Positions 1 through 5,250 of a DNA stretch of 5,250 bases are shown here, in pieces. The position numbers were made by a program, and so were the translations under genes. The notes below the pieces were generated by a model, which saw only the letters and a list, made by a program, of their open reading frames with translations, did not search any database and was not told the origin of the DNA. Position 1 is the first letter of the stretch. Every line of letters begins with the position of its first letter. This DNA comes from Candidatus Puniceispirillum sp. (GTDB taxonomy: Bacteria > Pseudomonadota > Alphaproteobacteria > Puniceispirillales > Puniceispirillaceae), in the NCBI GenBank assembly GCA_016778825.1, contig JADHOU010000116.1, positions 1 to 5,250 on the forward strand, written 5' to 3'.

Positions 1-495
1 GTCTTGCAACAAACAGCGAACAATCTCAACACGCTGCTGCTGACCAACGGACAGATTGTGAATACGCGCCGCCGGATCAACCTCGATACCATATTCTTTT
101 GAAATGCTGGCAATGCGATTGGATAGCGATGCTATCGTTTCACCGGGCGGCATTGCCAATTGGATATTTTCGGCAACGGTCAATGCGTCAAACAGCGAAA
201 AATGCTGAAACACCATGCCAATGCCGCGCTGGCGCGCCTGTTGGGGTCCGGGAATGGAAATTGGCTCGCCATTCCAAAATAACTGACCAGCATCAGGCTG
301 TAGCAACCCATAAGCAATTTTTACAAAGGTTGATTTGCCAGCGCCATTTTCGCCTAAAAGCGCATGAATTTCACCAGCATGAATCTGAAAAGACACATCA
401 TCATTAGCGATAAAATTGCCAAAGCTTTTGGTCACGCCAACAGCTTCAAATAGTGGCTTGGTGCTCGAACGGCCTTCGTTTAATGTTTGCGACAT
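1..495 (-). CDS. ABC transporter ATP-binding protein, sugar/nucleoside (RbsA/YufO-like) type, N-terminal part
   Basis: The first 165 residues of an ATPase that would energise an inner-membrane uptake transporter. I translated it from the ATG at 495-493; it stays open to the left edge, so the C-terminus lies outside. Visible in order: Walker A GENGAGKST at residues 48-56, the Q-loop in GMVFQHFSLF (Gln97), TVAENIQLA just after it, and the ABC signature LSVGQQQRVEI at about 148-158. Walker B and the H-loop are beyond the edge. The LSVGQQQRVEI signature and the QHF Q-loop are typical of the RbsA/MglA/YufO group, which normally has two ATPase domains in about 500 residues and imports simple sugars or nucleosides, often with a BMP-family binding protein. 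The substrate cannot be told here. The start has a modest purine-rich site (GAGAGAGT) a few bases upstream. A separate promoter is likely, because a terminator lies between it and amtB. Confidence 0.93.
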   Translation of the reverse strand, partial: MSQTLNEGRSSTKPLFEAVGVTKSFGNFIANDDVSFQIHAGEIHALLGENGAGKSTFVKIAYGLLQPDAGQLFWNGEPISIPGPQQARQRGIGMVFQHFSLFDALTVAENIQLAMPPGETIASLSNRIASISKEYGIEVDPAARIHNLSVGQQQRVEIVRCLLQD

Positions 496-560
496 TACTC
501 TCTCAGCTCTGTTGCGCACCGCTAGTTTTCAACAAAAATCATCGGGGATAATTGAATTTT

Positions 561-590
561 AGAATAGGAGAAAAAAACTGCCGCTGTAAA
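561..590 (-). promoter_or_regulatory. Candidate sigma70-type promoter for the ABC ATPase gene
   Basis: Reading the minus strand, TTTACA (590-585) is followed after 18 bp by TATTCT (566-561), about 65 bp before the ATG at 495. The match is 5/6 to the -35 and 4/6 to the -10 consensus. The stretch is AT-rich, lies after the amtB terminator and has no gene of its own, which fits a promoter. It was found by eye and AT-rich DNA gives chance matches. Confidence 0.35.
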
Positions 591-642
591 GCTTCTAAAA
601 TTGAAAGAAAACAAAGATCTTTCAGAATTTATTGTTCTTGTT

Positions 643-685
643 TTTTCTAATAAATAGCCAGCCCCGATAAAACCGGCGCTGGCTA
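643..685 (-). terminator. Intrinsic terminator of the glnK-amtB operon
   Basis: An 8-bp perfect inverted repeat (TAGCCAGC at 655-662, GCTGGCTA at 678-685) encloses a further 3-bp CCG/CGG pairing after one mismatch, leaving a 7-nt loop. On the minus strand the stem is followed by a T/A-rich run (ATTTATTAG, then an A run), as expected for Rho-independent termination of a transcript reading leftwards. It starts 37 bp after the amtB stop codon. The tail is not a pure U-tract, so efficiency is uncertain. Confidence 0.7.
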
Positions 686-721
686 ACTTTATTTTGCTAC
701 AACTTTGACGTTGCAATTGAT

Positions 722-2041
722 CTAGCGTGAGAACTCGGGATAGGCATCCATGCCAAGTTCAGCACTATCCAGACCAGCAAGCTCGTCTTCCTCGCTGACC
801 CGAATACCCATGATTTTATCAATGGCAAACCAGACAATTAATGAGACCACAAAGGTGAACACACCAACAATGAAGATTGACGTTAACTGGGTTACAAAGC
901 TGGCATCACCATTGGTCAATGGCACGGCGAGTGTTCCCCAAATACCGGCCATCAGGTGAACCGGAATGGCACCAACAACATCGTCAATTTTGATCTTGTC
1001 GAGGAACGGCACCGCAAAGACCACAATCACGCCGCCAACACCGCCGATTAATGTCGCTGCGCCCAAAGTTGGGGTCAGCGGTTCTGCGGTAATCGACACA
1101 AGCCCTGCAAGTGCACCATTTAACACCATTGTCAAATCGACCTTGCCATAGAAAACCTGGGTCAGTGCCAGCGCGACAAGCGCACCACCAGCCGCAGCGG
1201 CATTGGTATTGGCAAAGATACGCGAGATATCAGCAACATCGCCAATGCTGCCCATCGCCAATTGCGACCCGCCGTTAAACCCAAACCAGCCCATCCATAA
1301 AATGAAGGTTCCAAGCGTTGCCAGCGGTAAATTCGCACCAGGCATCGGCACAACACGGCCGTCTTTATATTTTCCAATTCTTGGGCCAAGGATCAACACG
1401 CCAGCAAGCGCCGCCCAGCCACCAACTGAATGGACAACAGTCGAACCAGCAAAATCAAGAAAGCCCATGCTGTCAAGAAAACCGCCGCCCCATTTCCAGC
1501 TTGCCTGCAGCGGATAAATCACCGCGGTCAGAGCAAAAGTGAAAAGCAGAAACGGCCATAGTTTAATCCGCTCAGCAAGCACGCCCGATACAATCGAGGC
1601 TGTTGCAGCGCAGAACATCAACTGAAAGAAGAAATCTGATCCGGTTGACGCATAGCTAAGGTCGTCAACCTTATCCGGCGCCACCCCAACCGCTTCAAGC
1701 ACTGCCACCGCTGGAATGACCCCTGACAAAACGCCTTCGACTGACCATGTCCCTAGCGGGTACATCAGATTATAACCGATAAGATAATAGCCAATTGCCG
1801 CCAGCGAGAACAACGCCACATTTTTGGTCAATTGCATTGTTGTGTTTTTCGCCCGCACAAGACCGGCCTCAAGCATGCAAAAACCGCAAGCCATGAACAT
1901 CACCAAAAACCCTGACATCAAAAACAGCAATGAGTTCAGAATGAAAACGCTATGCGCTGGTGCCTCTTGCGCAAAAGCCGGGCTAGCCATCAAACTAGCC
2001 ACGCCAGCAAGGCACGAATATTTTAAAATTGTTTTAACCAT
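722..2041 (-). CDS. amtB: Ammonium transporter (Amt/MEP/Rh family)
   Basis: A 439-residue inner-membrane channel for ammonium. Residues 1-24 look like a signal peptide ending AFA|QE, as in many bacterial Amt proteins, and about eleven hydrophobic segments follow. Family marks: GFCMLEAGLVRAKNT (53-67); the Amt signature beginning DFAGSTVVHSVGG at 196-208 with Asp196 (equivalent to E. coli Asp160) and the first pore histidine His204; GWFGFNGGS (251-259), whose Phe255 probably matches the Phe gate; and the second pore histidine His362 in IPVHLMAGIWG. The C-terminal tail (about 412-439, RVSEEDELAGLDSAELGMDAY) is the conserved cytoplasmic region that couples the subunits and contacts GlnK. Length and motifs are complete with nothing broken. 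It starts 22 nt after glnK with an AGGAG site (2052-2048) 6 nt before the ATG, so the two genes are almost surely co-transcribed. A terminator follows the stop codon. Confidence 0.97.
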   Translation of the reverse strand: MVKTILKYSCLAGVASLMASPAFAQEAPAHSVFILNSLLFLMSGFLVMFMACGFCMLEAGLVRAKNTTMQLTKNVALFSLAAIGYYLIGYNLMYPLGTWSVEGVLSGVIPAVAVLEAVGVAPDKVDDLSYASTGSDFFFQLMFCAATASIVSGVLAERIKLWPFLLFTFALTAVIYPLQASWKWGGGFLDSMGFLDFAGSTVVHSVGGWAALAGVLILGPRIGKYKDGRVVPMPGANLPLATLGTFILWMGWFGFNGGSQLAMGSIGDVADISRIFANTNAAAAGGALVALALTQVFYGKVDLTMVLNGALAGLVSITAEPLTPTLGAATLIGGVGGVIVVFAVPFLDKIKIDDVVGAIPVHLMAGIWGTLAVPLTNGDASFVTQLTSIFIVGVFTFVVSLIVWFAIDKIMGIRVSEEDELAGLDSAELGMDAYPEFSR

Positions 2042-2063
2042 TGGTAACTCCTACATGATGCCT

Positions 2064-2402
2064 TTAAAGGGCGCTGTCGCCAGTTTCGTTGGTACGAATC
2101 CGAACCGCTTCCTCAAGATCGAAAGTGAAAATCTTGCCATCGCCAATTTTGCCGCTTGAGCTGGCGGTTTTGATGACGTCAATCGCCTTTGTTGCCATTT
2201 TTGCTTGCAAGGCGAGTTCAATCTTAACTTTTGGCAAGAAATGAACTGTATATTCGGCACCGCGATAAATCTCGCTTTTGCCCTTTTGCCGTCCATAGCC
2301 CTGCACTTCGGTAACGGTCATGCCGGTGATGCCAATATCCAGCAGCGCATCATGCACCGCTGTCAATTTTCCCGGCTGGATGATTGCTATTATATATTTC
2401 AT
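2064..2402 (-). CDS. glnK: Nitrogen regulatory protein P-II (GlnK type)
   Basis: A 112-residue P-II protein, the same length as E. coli GlnB. It forms a trimer that senses 2-oxoglutarate and ATP/ADP and, when unmodified, plugs AmtB. Conserved marks: ITGMTVTEV (25-33); the T-loop GYGRQKGKSEIYRGAEY (35-51) with Tyr51, the usual uridylylation site; FLPKVKIE (55-62) with Lys58; the C-terminal signature GKIGDGKIF (84-92) with Lys90; and Arg101 and Arg103. The N-terminal motif reads IIQPGKL where most proteobacterial proteins have IIKPFKL, so residues 9 and 11 differ. A strong site (GGAAGGA, 2415-2409) lies 6 nt before the ATG. It is called GlnK rather than GlnB because it directly precedes amtB. 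Expression is probably nitrogen-controlled through the sigma54-like promoter upstream. Confidence 0.96.
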   Translation of the reverse strand: MKYIIAIIQPGKLTAVHDALLDIGITGMTVTEVQGYGRQKGKSEIYRGAEYTVHFLPKVKIELALQAKMATKAIDVIKTASSSGKIGDGKIFTFDLEEAVRIRTNETGDSAL

Positions 2403-2449
2403 GTCTCGTCCTTCCTTGACGCCTGTCCGGCAAATTTGATGCCGTCCTG

Positions 2450-2465
2450 AGTAAGCCCGATGCCA
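2450..2465 (-). promoter_or_regulatory. Candidate sigma54 (-24/-12) promoter of glnK-amtB
   Basis: On the minus strand TGGCATCGGGCTTACT lines up with the sigma54 consensus TGGCACGNNNNTTGCW. The -24 GG is present, the spacing from GG to the -12 dinucleotide is the required 10 bp, and TT and the final C and T match. The G of the -12 GC is A here, and two bases after TGGCA also differ. The predicted start would be near 2439, giving a leader of about 37 nt with the ribosome binding site in it. Many glnK-amtB operons use sigma54 with NtrC. I saw no canonical NtrC site (GCAC...GTGC) further upstream, so this rests on one imperfect match in the right place. Confidence 0.42.
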
Positions 2466-2609
2466 GCCCCGTTCTGGGTCGCCGTTTTCCGGGCGGTAAT
2501 TCGTGACGGTCTTTTGGAGGAATCGGGCGCCGTCAGTCCCGCGGTTATGAGCCGATGGCGAAGTGGTAGCAGCTGTTTGATGAAAAAAATTCTGCTAGTT
2601 TTGCATAAT

Positions 2610-2632
2610 TGTGATGCATTTTTTGCATCACA
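2610..2632. promoter_or_regulatory. Perfect inverted repeat with a LysR-type T-N11-A box, probable operator
   Basis: TGTGATGCA (2610-2618), a 5-nt T spacer, then TGCATCACA (2624-2632) form a perfect 9-bp dyad. Its core contains T-N11-A (T2615 to A2627) inside an inverted repeat, the classic form of a LysR-type regulator site. A third TTGCAT lies just outside at 2602-2606, as if part of a second half-site. The dyad ends 57 bp before the lysR ATG, close to or over its likely -35 region, which suits autoregulation. On the minus strand no U-tract follows the stem and no gene ends nearby, so a terminator is unlikely. Confidence 0.55.
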
Positions 2633-2646
2633 TAGCTAAGCTGGCG

Positions 2647-2652
2647 TTATAT
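2647..2652 (+). promoter_or_regulatory. Possible -10 element for the lysR gene
   Basis: TTATAT sits 37 bp before the ATG, and 18 bp upstream of it is TTGCAT (2623-2628), a poor -35 that overlaps the right arm of the palindrome. The arrangement would let a regulator bound to the palindrome block or alter this promoter. The match is weak. Confidence 0.3.
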
Positions 2653-2674
2653 TCTTGAGTTTTAGCCAGTTTTT

Positions 2675-2680
2675 GAGGTG
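2675..2680 (+). promoter_or_regulatory. Ribosome binding site that decides the lysR start
   Basis: GAGGTG lies 9 nt before ATG 2690. The alternative GTG start at 2678 is inside this site and has no comparable site of its own upstream (TTTAGCCAGTTTTT), so the ATG is preferred. Confidence 0.6.
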
Positions 2681-2689
2681 TTTTCTGAT

Positions 2690-3622
2690 ATGCGCTTTAT
2701 GACGTCATTACGCTTTATCGATGCGGTTGCCCGTGAAAAATCAATTCGCAAAGCCGCCGAAAAACTAGCCATCACCTCAACCGCGCTGAATCGGCGGATT
2801 CTACAAATTGAAGAGGAGATTGGCCAACCTCTGTTCGAACGTTTGGCATCGGGGGTCAGGCTGAACACCGCTGGTGAATTATTTGTCCAGCATATTCGCA
2901 CCCAAACCGCCGAATTGGCGCGGGTGCAATCGCAAATTGCCGATCTATCGGGAATCCGGCGTGGTCATGTCCGCATTGCCAGCGGCGCTGATACAATGCG
3001 TTATTTCCTGCCTGAAACCGTTGCCCGCTATCGTGGCGAACACCCGGCGGTTACTTTTGATCTGGTTCGCCAATCAGGTGATTCGGCCGAACAGGCGATT
3101 CGTACGTTTGAGGCTGATCTGGCTTTGATTTTTGAGCCGATCAAAAGTGCTGATTTCCAGACAATGGCCACCGCCCGTCAACAGCTTTACTGTATGATGT
3201 CAGCCAATCACCCTTTGGCCAAAAAACCAATTATCAGGCTTCGTGATTGTGTTGGGCAACCCGCCATTCTGCCGCGTGCCGATGCCGGATTACGGCAATT
3301 GCTCAATGTTGGTCTGATCCGGCGCAGTGTTGAACTTGGAACGGTAATTGAATCAAATAGTCAGGAATTTCTACAAAATTATCTGACCCATGAAATAGTT
3401 ATTTCCTTTCAAATTCCCATCGCCATGCCGAGCGACCTGATTACCGCCTCCGCACCTAACAGCGAGATCGTGGCAAGGCCGGTTGATCTTGCCGATGTGC
3501 CAGCCGGTATTTTGCATATTGGTCAGCTAAAAGGGCGCGTTCTACCTGTCGCAGCGGCTAAATTTCTGGACAACATCATCACCGAACTTGGTGCCCGCTA
3601 TGGCGATGATATCGACCAGTAA
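2690..3622 (+). CDS. LysR-family transcriptional regulator
   Basis: A 310-residue DNA-binding regulator. The N-terminal winged helix-turn-helix spans about residues 5-64: SIRKAAEKLAITSTALNRRI (18-37) is the helix-turn-helix, followed by IEEEIGQPLFERL and GVRLNTAGE. A linker helix runs to about 88, and the effector-binding domain starts at RGHVRIASG (about 91-99) and runs nearly to the end. ALNRRI, in place of the commoner AVSRQI, is seen in a recognised LysR subgroup. The effector is not predictable. I chose ATG 2690 because GAGGTG (2675-2680) lies 9 nt before it as a ribosome binding site; the in-frame GTG at 2678 would add four residues but overlaps that site. It is divergent from glnK-amtB and lies 115 bp upstream of the carbonic anhydrase on the same strand. 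Either could be a target, and the upstream palindrome suggests self-control. Confidence 0.93.
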   Translation: MRFMTSLRFIDAVAREKSIRKAAEKLAITSTALNRRILQIEEEIGQPLFERLASGVRLNTAGELFVQHIRTQTAELARVQSQIADLSGIRRGHVRIASGADTMRYFLPETVARYRGEHPAVTFDLVRQSGDSAEQAIRTFEADLALIFEPIKSADFQTMATARQQLYCMMSANHPLAKKPIIRLRDCVGQPAILPRADAGLRQLLNVGLIRRSVELGTVIESNSQEFLQNYLTHEIVISFQIPIAMPSDLITASAPNSEIVARPVDLADVPAGILHIGQLKGRVLPVAAAKFLDNIITELGARYGDDIDQ

Positions 3623-3696
3623 AACAGTCTGTAATGCCGCAATAAGCTAGATTTCAATGATCAAATCCGCTATTCTCCAACCCTAGCTTGGCAACC

Positions 3697-3716
3697 TTTG
3701 TCAGATAAATGACAAA
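3697..3716. repeat. Short perfect inverted repeat before the carbonic anhydrase gene
   Basis: TTTGTCA (3697-3703) and TGACAAA (3710-3716) form a 7-bp perfect dyad with a 6-nt AT-rich spacer, ending 21 bp before the carbonic anhydrase ATG. A second, looser pair, AAGCTAG (3644-3650) and CTAGCTT (3683-3689), precedes it with a 32-nt loop. No U-tract follows either, so a lysR terminator is doubtful. The close dyad could be an operator or a leader hairpin. No convincing promoter was seen in this 115-bp gap. Confidence 0.4.
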
Positions 3717-3737
3717 ACCTGATCGGAACAAACTGAC

Positions 3738-4388
3738 ATGGCGGCAACGCAGCTTCCTACATATCTGACACAACGTTATCTTGGCTGGAGAGCCACAAAA
3801 TACCAGGAAAATAAAGCATGGTTCCGGCATCTTGCCGATATGGGCCAGCATCCACGTGCCATGGTGATTTCTTGTTGTGACAGTCGCGTTCATGTAACAG
3901 CCATCTTTGGTTCAGATACAGGCGAATTTTTCATCCACCGCAATATTGCCAATCTGGTGCCACCCTATCAGCCCGATGGTGATCATCACGGCACCTCAGC
4001 CGCGGTTGAATATGCGGTTACAACGCTTAAAGTCGCGCATATCCTGGTTCTTGGCCATTCCAATTGCGGCGGGGTGAATGGCTGTTATGAAATGTGTTCG
4101 GGCGCAGCGCCTGAACTCGAGCAATCCTCAAGCTTTGTCGGACGCTGGATGGATATTCTTCGCCCCGGCTACGAGCGAGTCAAGAATGTTGGCTCACGCG
4201 AAGAACAGATAGTCGCCCTTGAACGTGAAGGGGTGGTAGTGTCTTTGGAAAATCTGATGAGCTTTCCCTTTGTTCGCGAAGCCGTCGACGGCGAAACCAT
4301 GTCAATTCACGGACTTTGGAACGATATTGGCGATGGCAGCCTGCTTTATTTTGACCCCGAGCATGCCGATTGGCGGCCGGTCGAATAG
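3738..4388 (+). CDS. Beta-class carbonic anhydrase
   Basis: A 216-residue cytoplasmic zinc enzyme that interconverts CO2 and bicarbonate, supplying bicarbonate to carboxylases. Zinc ligands are visible as Cys47 in CCDSRV (46-51) and His107 and Cys110 in GHSNCGG (106-112), with the Asp48/Arg50 catalytic dyad next to the first cysteine. Other family marks are FIHRNIANLVPPY (65-77), HGTSAAVEYAV (84-94) and the C-terminal SIHGLWNDIGDGSLLYFD. Length is normal and nothing is missing. The start is well bounded: an in-frame TGA lies at 3720-3722 and ATG 3738 is the first start after it, though the ribosome binding site (CGGAA, 3724-3728) is weak. It follows the LysR gene by 115 bp on the same strand, so read-through is possible. 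No cyanase gene is visible, so the cynT symbol is not applied. Confidence 0.95.
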   Translation: MAATQLPTYLTQRYLGWRATKYQENKAWFRHLADMGQHPRAMVISCCDSRVHVTAIFGSDTGEFFIHRNIANLVPPYQPDGDHHGTSAAVEYAVTTLKVAHILVLGHSNCGGVNGCYEMCSGAAPELEQSSSFVGRWMDILRPGYERVKNVGSREEQIVALEREGVVVSLENLMSFPFVREAVDGETMSIHGLWNDIGDGSLLYFDPEHADWRPVE

Positions 4389-4470
4389 TCGTCATTGAAT
4401 AGCCGATATCAAGCGGCGGCGATTAAACGGTTCCTGTCACATAGCCGCCTGTTATATGGCCATTCTGGGG
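4389..4470. other. Convergent gap between the carbonic anhydrase and flavoprotein genes
   Basis: An 82-bp gap where two genes end facing each other. It contains GGCGGC (4415-4420) and GCCGCC (4444-4449), a 6-bp GC-rich inverted repeat with a 23-nt loop. This could be a weak shared terminator, but the loop is long and no T-run flanks it on either side, so termination here is unproven. Confidence 0.35.
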
Positions 4471-5250
4471 CTAGGCATTTTGTCCGGCCACAAAGCCCGA
4501 TGACCATGCCCATTGGAAATTATAGCCGCCCAAATGGCCAGTTACATCAACCACCTCGCCAATAAAATAAAGGCCAGACACGGCTTTGGCTTCCATCGTC
4601 TTCGATGACAGGCCATTTGTATCAACCCCGCCAAGTGTCACTTCAGCGGTGCGATAACCTTCGGTGCCGCTCGGGATCAATTGCCAATCATTCACCATCT
4701 TGCCCAAATGGCGAAGATGCTTGTCACTCCGGTCGGCAAGCCGCCCAACAACGCCAACAAGATCGCAGATTTCCGCGGCAAGCCGTTTTGGCAGTAAATC
4801 AGCAAGGCAATTTGCTACATCCGCCTTTGGCTGTCTGGCCTTGCCACCAAGAAGATGCGCCGCCGCATCATGCTGGGGCGCCAAATTTACCGAAACCGGC
4901 ATTGCATCCTGCCAATAGGATGAAATTTGCAAAATTGATGGGCCGCTTAGACCGCGATGCGTGAATAACAGCCCTTCGGCAAAAGCGGCTGACCGATAAC
5001 CAACCTCAGCCTCAACCGACAGGCCGGACAATGATTTGCATCTTGTCAGCACGTCTTGATCAAATGTCAGCGGCACAAGCCCTGGTCGCTGCGCAAGAAG
5101 CTGCAATCCGAATTGTTTGGCAAGCTGGTAGCCAAAACCTGTTGCGCCAATTTTAGGGATCGACAGGCCGCCCGTTGCCACCACCAGCGATTGCGCTCTA
5201 ACAACACCTGTATCAAGGGTGATGTGAAAGCCGTCTTCGCGCTTATCAAC
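4471..5250 (-). CDS. HI0933/YhiN-family NAD(P)/FAD-dependent flavoprotein, C-terminal part
   Basis: The last 259 residues of a flavoprotein of the HI0933 (YhiN/BaiN-like) family. The frame is open to the right edge; a GTG at 5184 is internal, since the 22 codons before it continue the protein. The N-terminal third with the Rossmann GxGxxG FAD motif lies outside; family members are usually about 400 residues. Visible marks: SLVVATGGLSIPKIGATGFG (residues 21-40 of the visible part), where ATGG is the flavin-fold motif; FTHRGLSGPSILQIS in the middle; and the C-terminal FAD-contact block GEVVDVTGHLGGYNFQWAWS (231-250), which is diagnostic of the family. Most members have no proven substrate; a few act as reductases, so a precise reaction should not be given. 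It is convergent with the carbonic anhydrase, with no sign of a functional link. Confidence 0.93.
   Translation of the reverse strand, partial: VDKREDGFHITLDTGVVRAQSLVVATGGLSIPKIGATGFGYQLAKQFGLQLLAQRPGLVPLTFDQDVLTRCKSLSGLSVEAEVGYRSAAFAEGLLFTHRGLSGPSILQISSYWQDAMPVSVNLAPQHDAAAHLLGGKARQPKADVANCLADLLPKRLAAEICDLVGVVGRLADRSDKHLRHLGKMVNDWQLIPSGTEGYRTAEVTLGGVDTNGLSSKTMEAKAVSGLYFIGEVVDVTGHLGGYNFQWAWSSGFVAGQNA

Larger units (their letters stand above)
2403..2689. other. Divergent intergenic region between glnK and lysR
   Basis: A 287-bp non-coding gap from which glnK-amtB reads left and the LysR gene reads right. The glnK-proximal part (about 2420-2560) is GC-rich with short possible stems, for example GGCA/TGCC at 2429-2443. 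The lysR-proximal part (about 2580-2660) is AT-rich. It holds the sigma54-like site, the palindrome and a weak -10 element described separately. The only small reading frames lack ribosome binding sites. Confidence 0.8.

Noticed and set aside
522..716. 64-codon reading frame on the minus strand between amtB and the ABC ATPase gene
   Set aside because: It runs through the amtB terminator hairpin and the AT-rich promoter region, has low-complexity composition, no ribosome binding site and no recognisable domain.
1162..1542. Several overlapping frames on both strands inside amtB
   Set aside because: They are shadows of the amtB coding sequence, which has full family motifs in its own frame.
2403..2465. 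Possible riboswitch or structured leader upstream of glnK
   Set aside because: The short stems (GGCA/TGCC and similar) are weak and I could not match the conserved core of the glutamine riboswitch or another known class. If the sigma54-like start is right, the leader is too short.
2547..2639. 30-codon plus-strand frame in the glnK/lysR gap, with an inner ATG at 2580 giving a product starting MKKILLVL
   Set aside because: No ribosome binding site lies near either ATG, and the frame passes through the palindrome; it looks like chance.
2678..3622. GTG at 2678 as the lysR start
   Set aside because: It overlaps the GAGGTG ribosome binding site that serves ATG 2690, and LysR proteins usually begin only a few residues before the helix-turn-helix domain.
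5067..5249. 60-codon minus-strand frame at the right edge
   Set aside because: It is an alternative frame over the flavoprotein, whose own frame is open and recognisable through the edge.

Overview
The window looks like ordinary chromosomal DNA from a Gram-negative proteobacterium, most likely an alphaproteobacterium of moderate GC content. This is judged from protein resemblance and gene style; a marine lineage such as SAR116 is a guess that the sequence alone cannot prove. I see no transposase, phage gene, CRISPR array, tRNA or rRNA.

Layout from left to right: (1) the N-terminal third of a sugar/nucleoside-type ABC transporter ATPase on the minus strand, cut by the left edge; (2) an AT-rich gap holding a probable promoter for that ATPase and a clear intrinsic terminator for the next operon; (3) a minus-strand glnK-amtB operon (P-II signal protein, then ammonium channel) with a 22-nt gap and good ribosome binding sites; (4) a 287-bp divergent intergenic region with a sigma54-like promoter for glnK-amtB and a perfect 9-bp inverted repeat containing a LysR-type T-N11-A box; (5) a plus-strand LysR-family regulator; (6) a plus-strand beta-carbonic anhydrase; (7) on the minus strand, convergent with the carbonic anhydrase, the C-terminal two thirds of an HI0933/YhiN-type flavoprotein, cut by the right edge.

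Functionally, glnK-amtB is the nitrogen core: AmtB conducts ammonium and trimeric GlnK blocks it when nitrogen is plentiful. The LysR regulator most plausibly controls itself and perhaps a neighbour, either glnK-amtB across the divergent region or the carbonic anhydrase downstream. The ABC ATPase and the flavoprotein look like unrelated neighbours.

I found no convincing undescribed system. The points most worth checking are regulatory: the sigma54-like glnK promoter with one off-consensus base in its -12 element, the palindrome before lysR, and the pairing of a LysR gene with a carbonic anhydrase.
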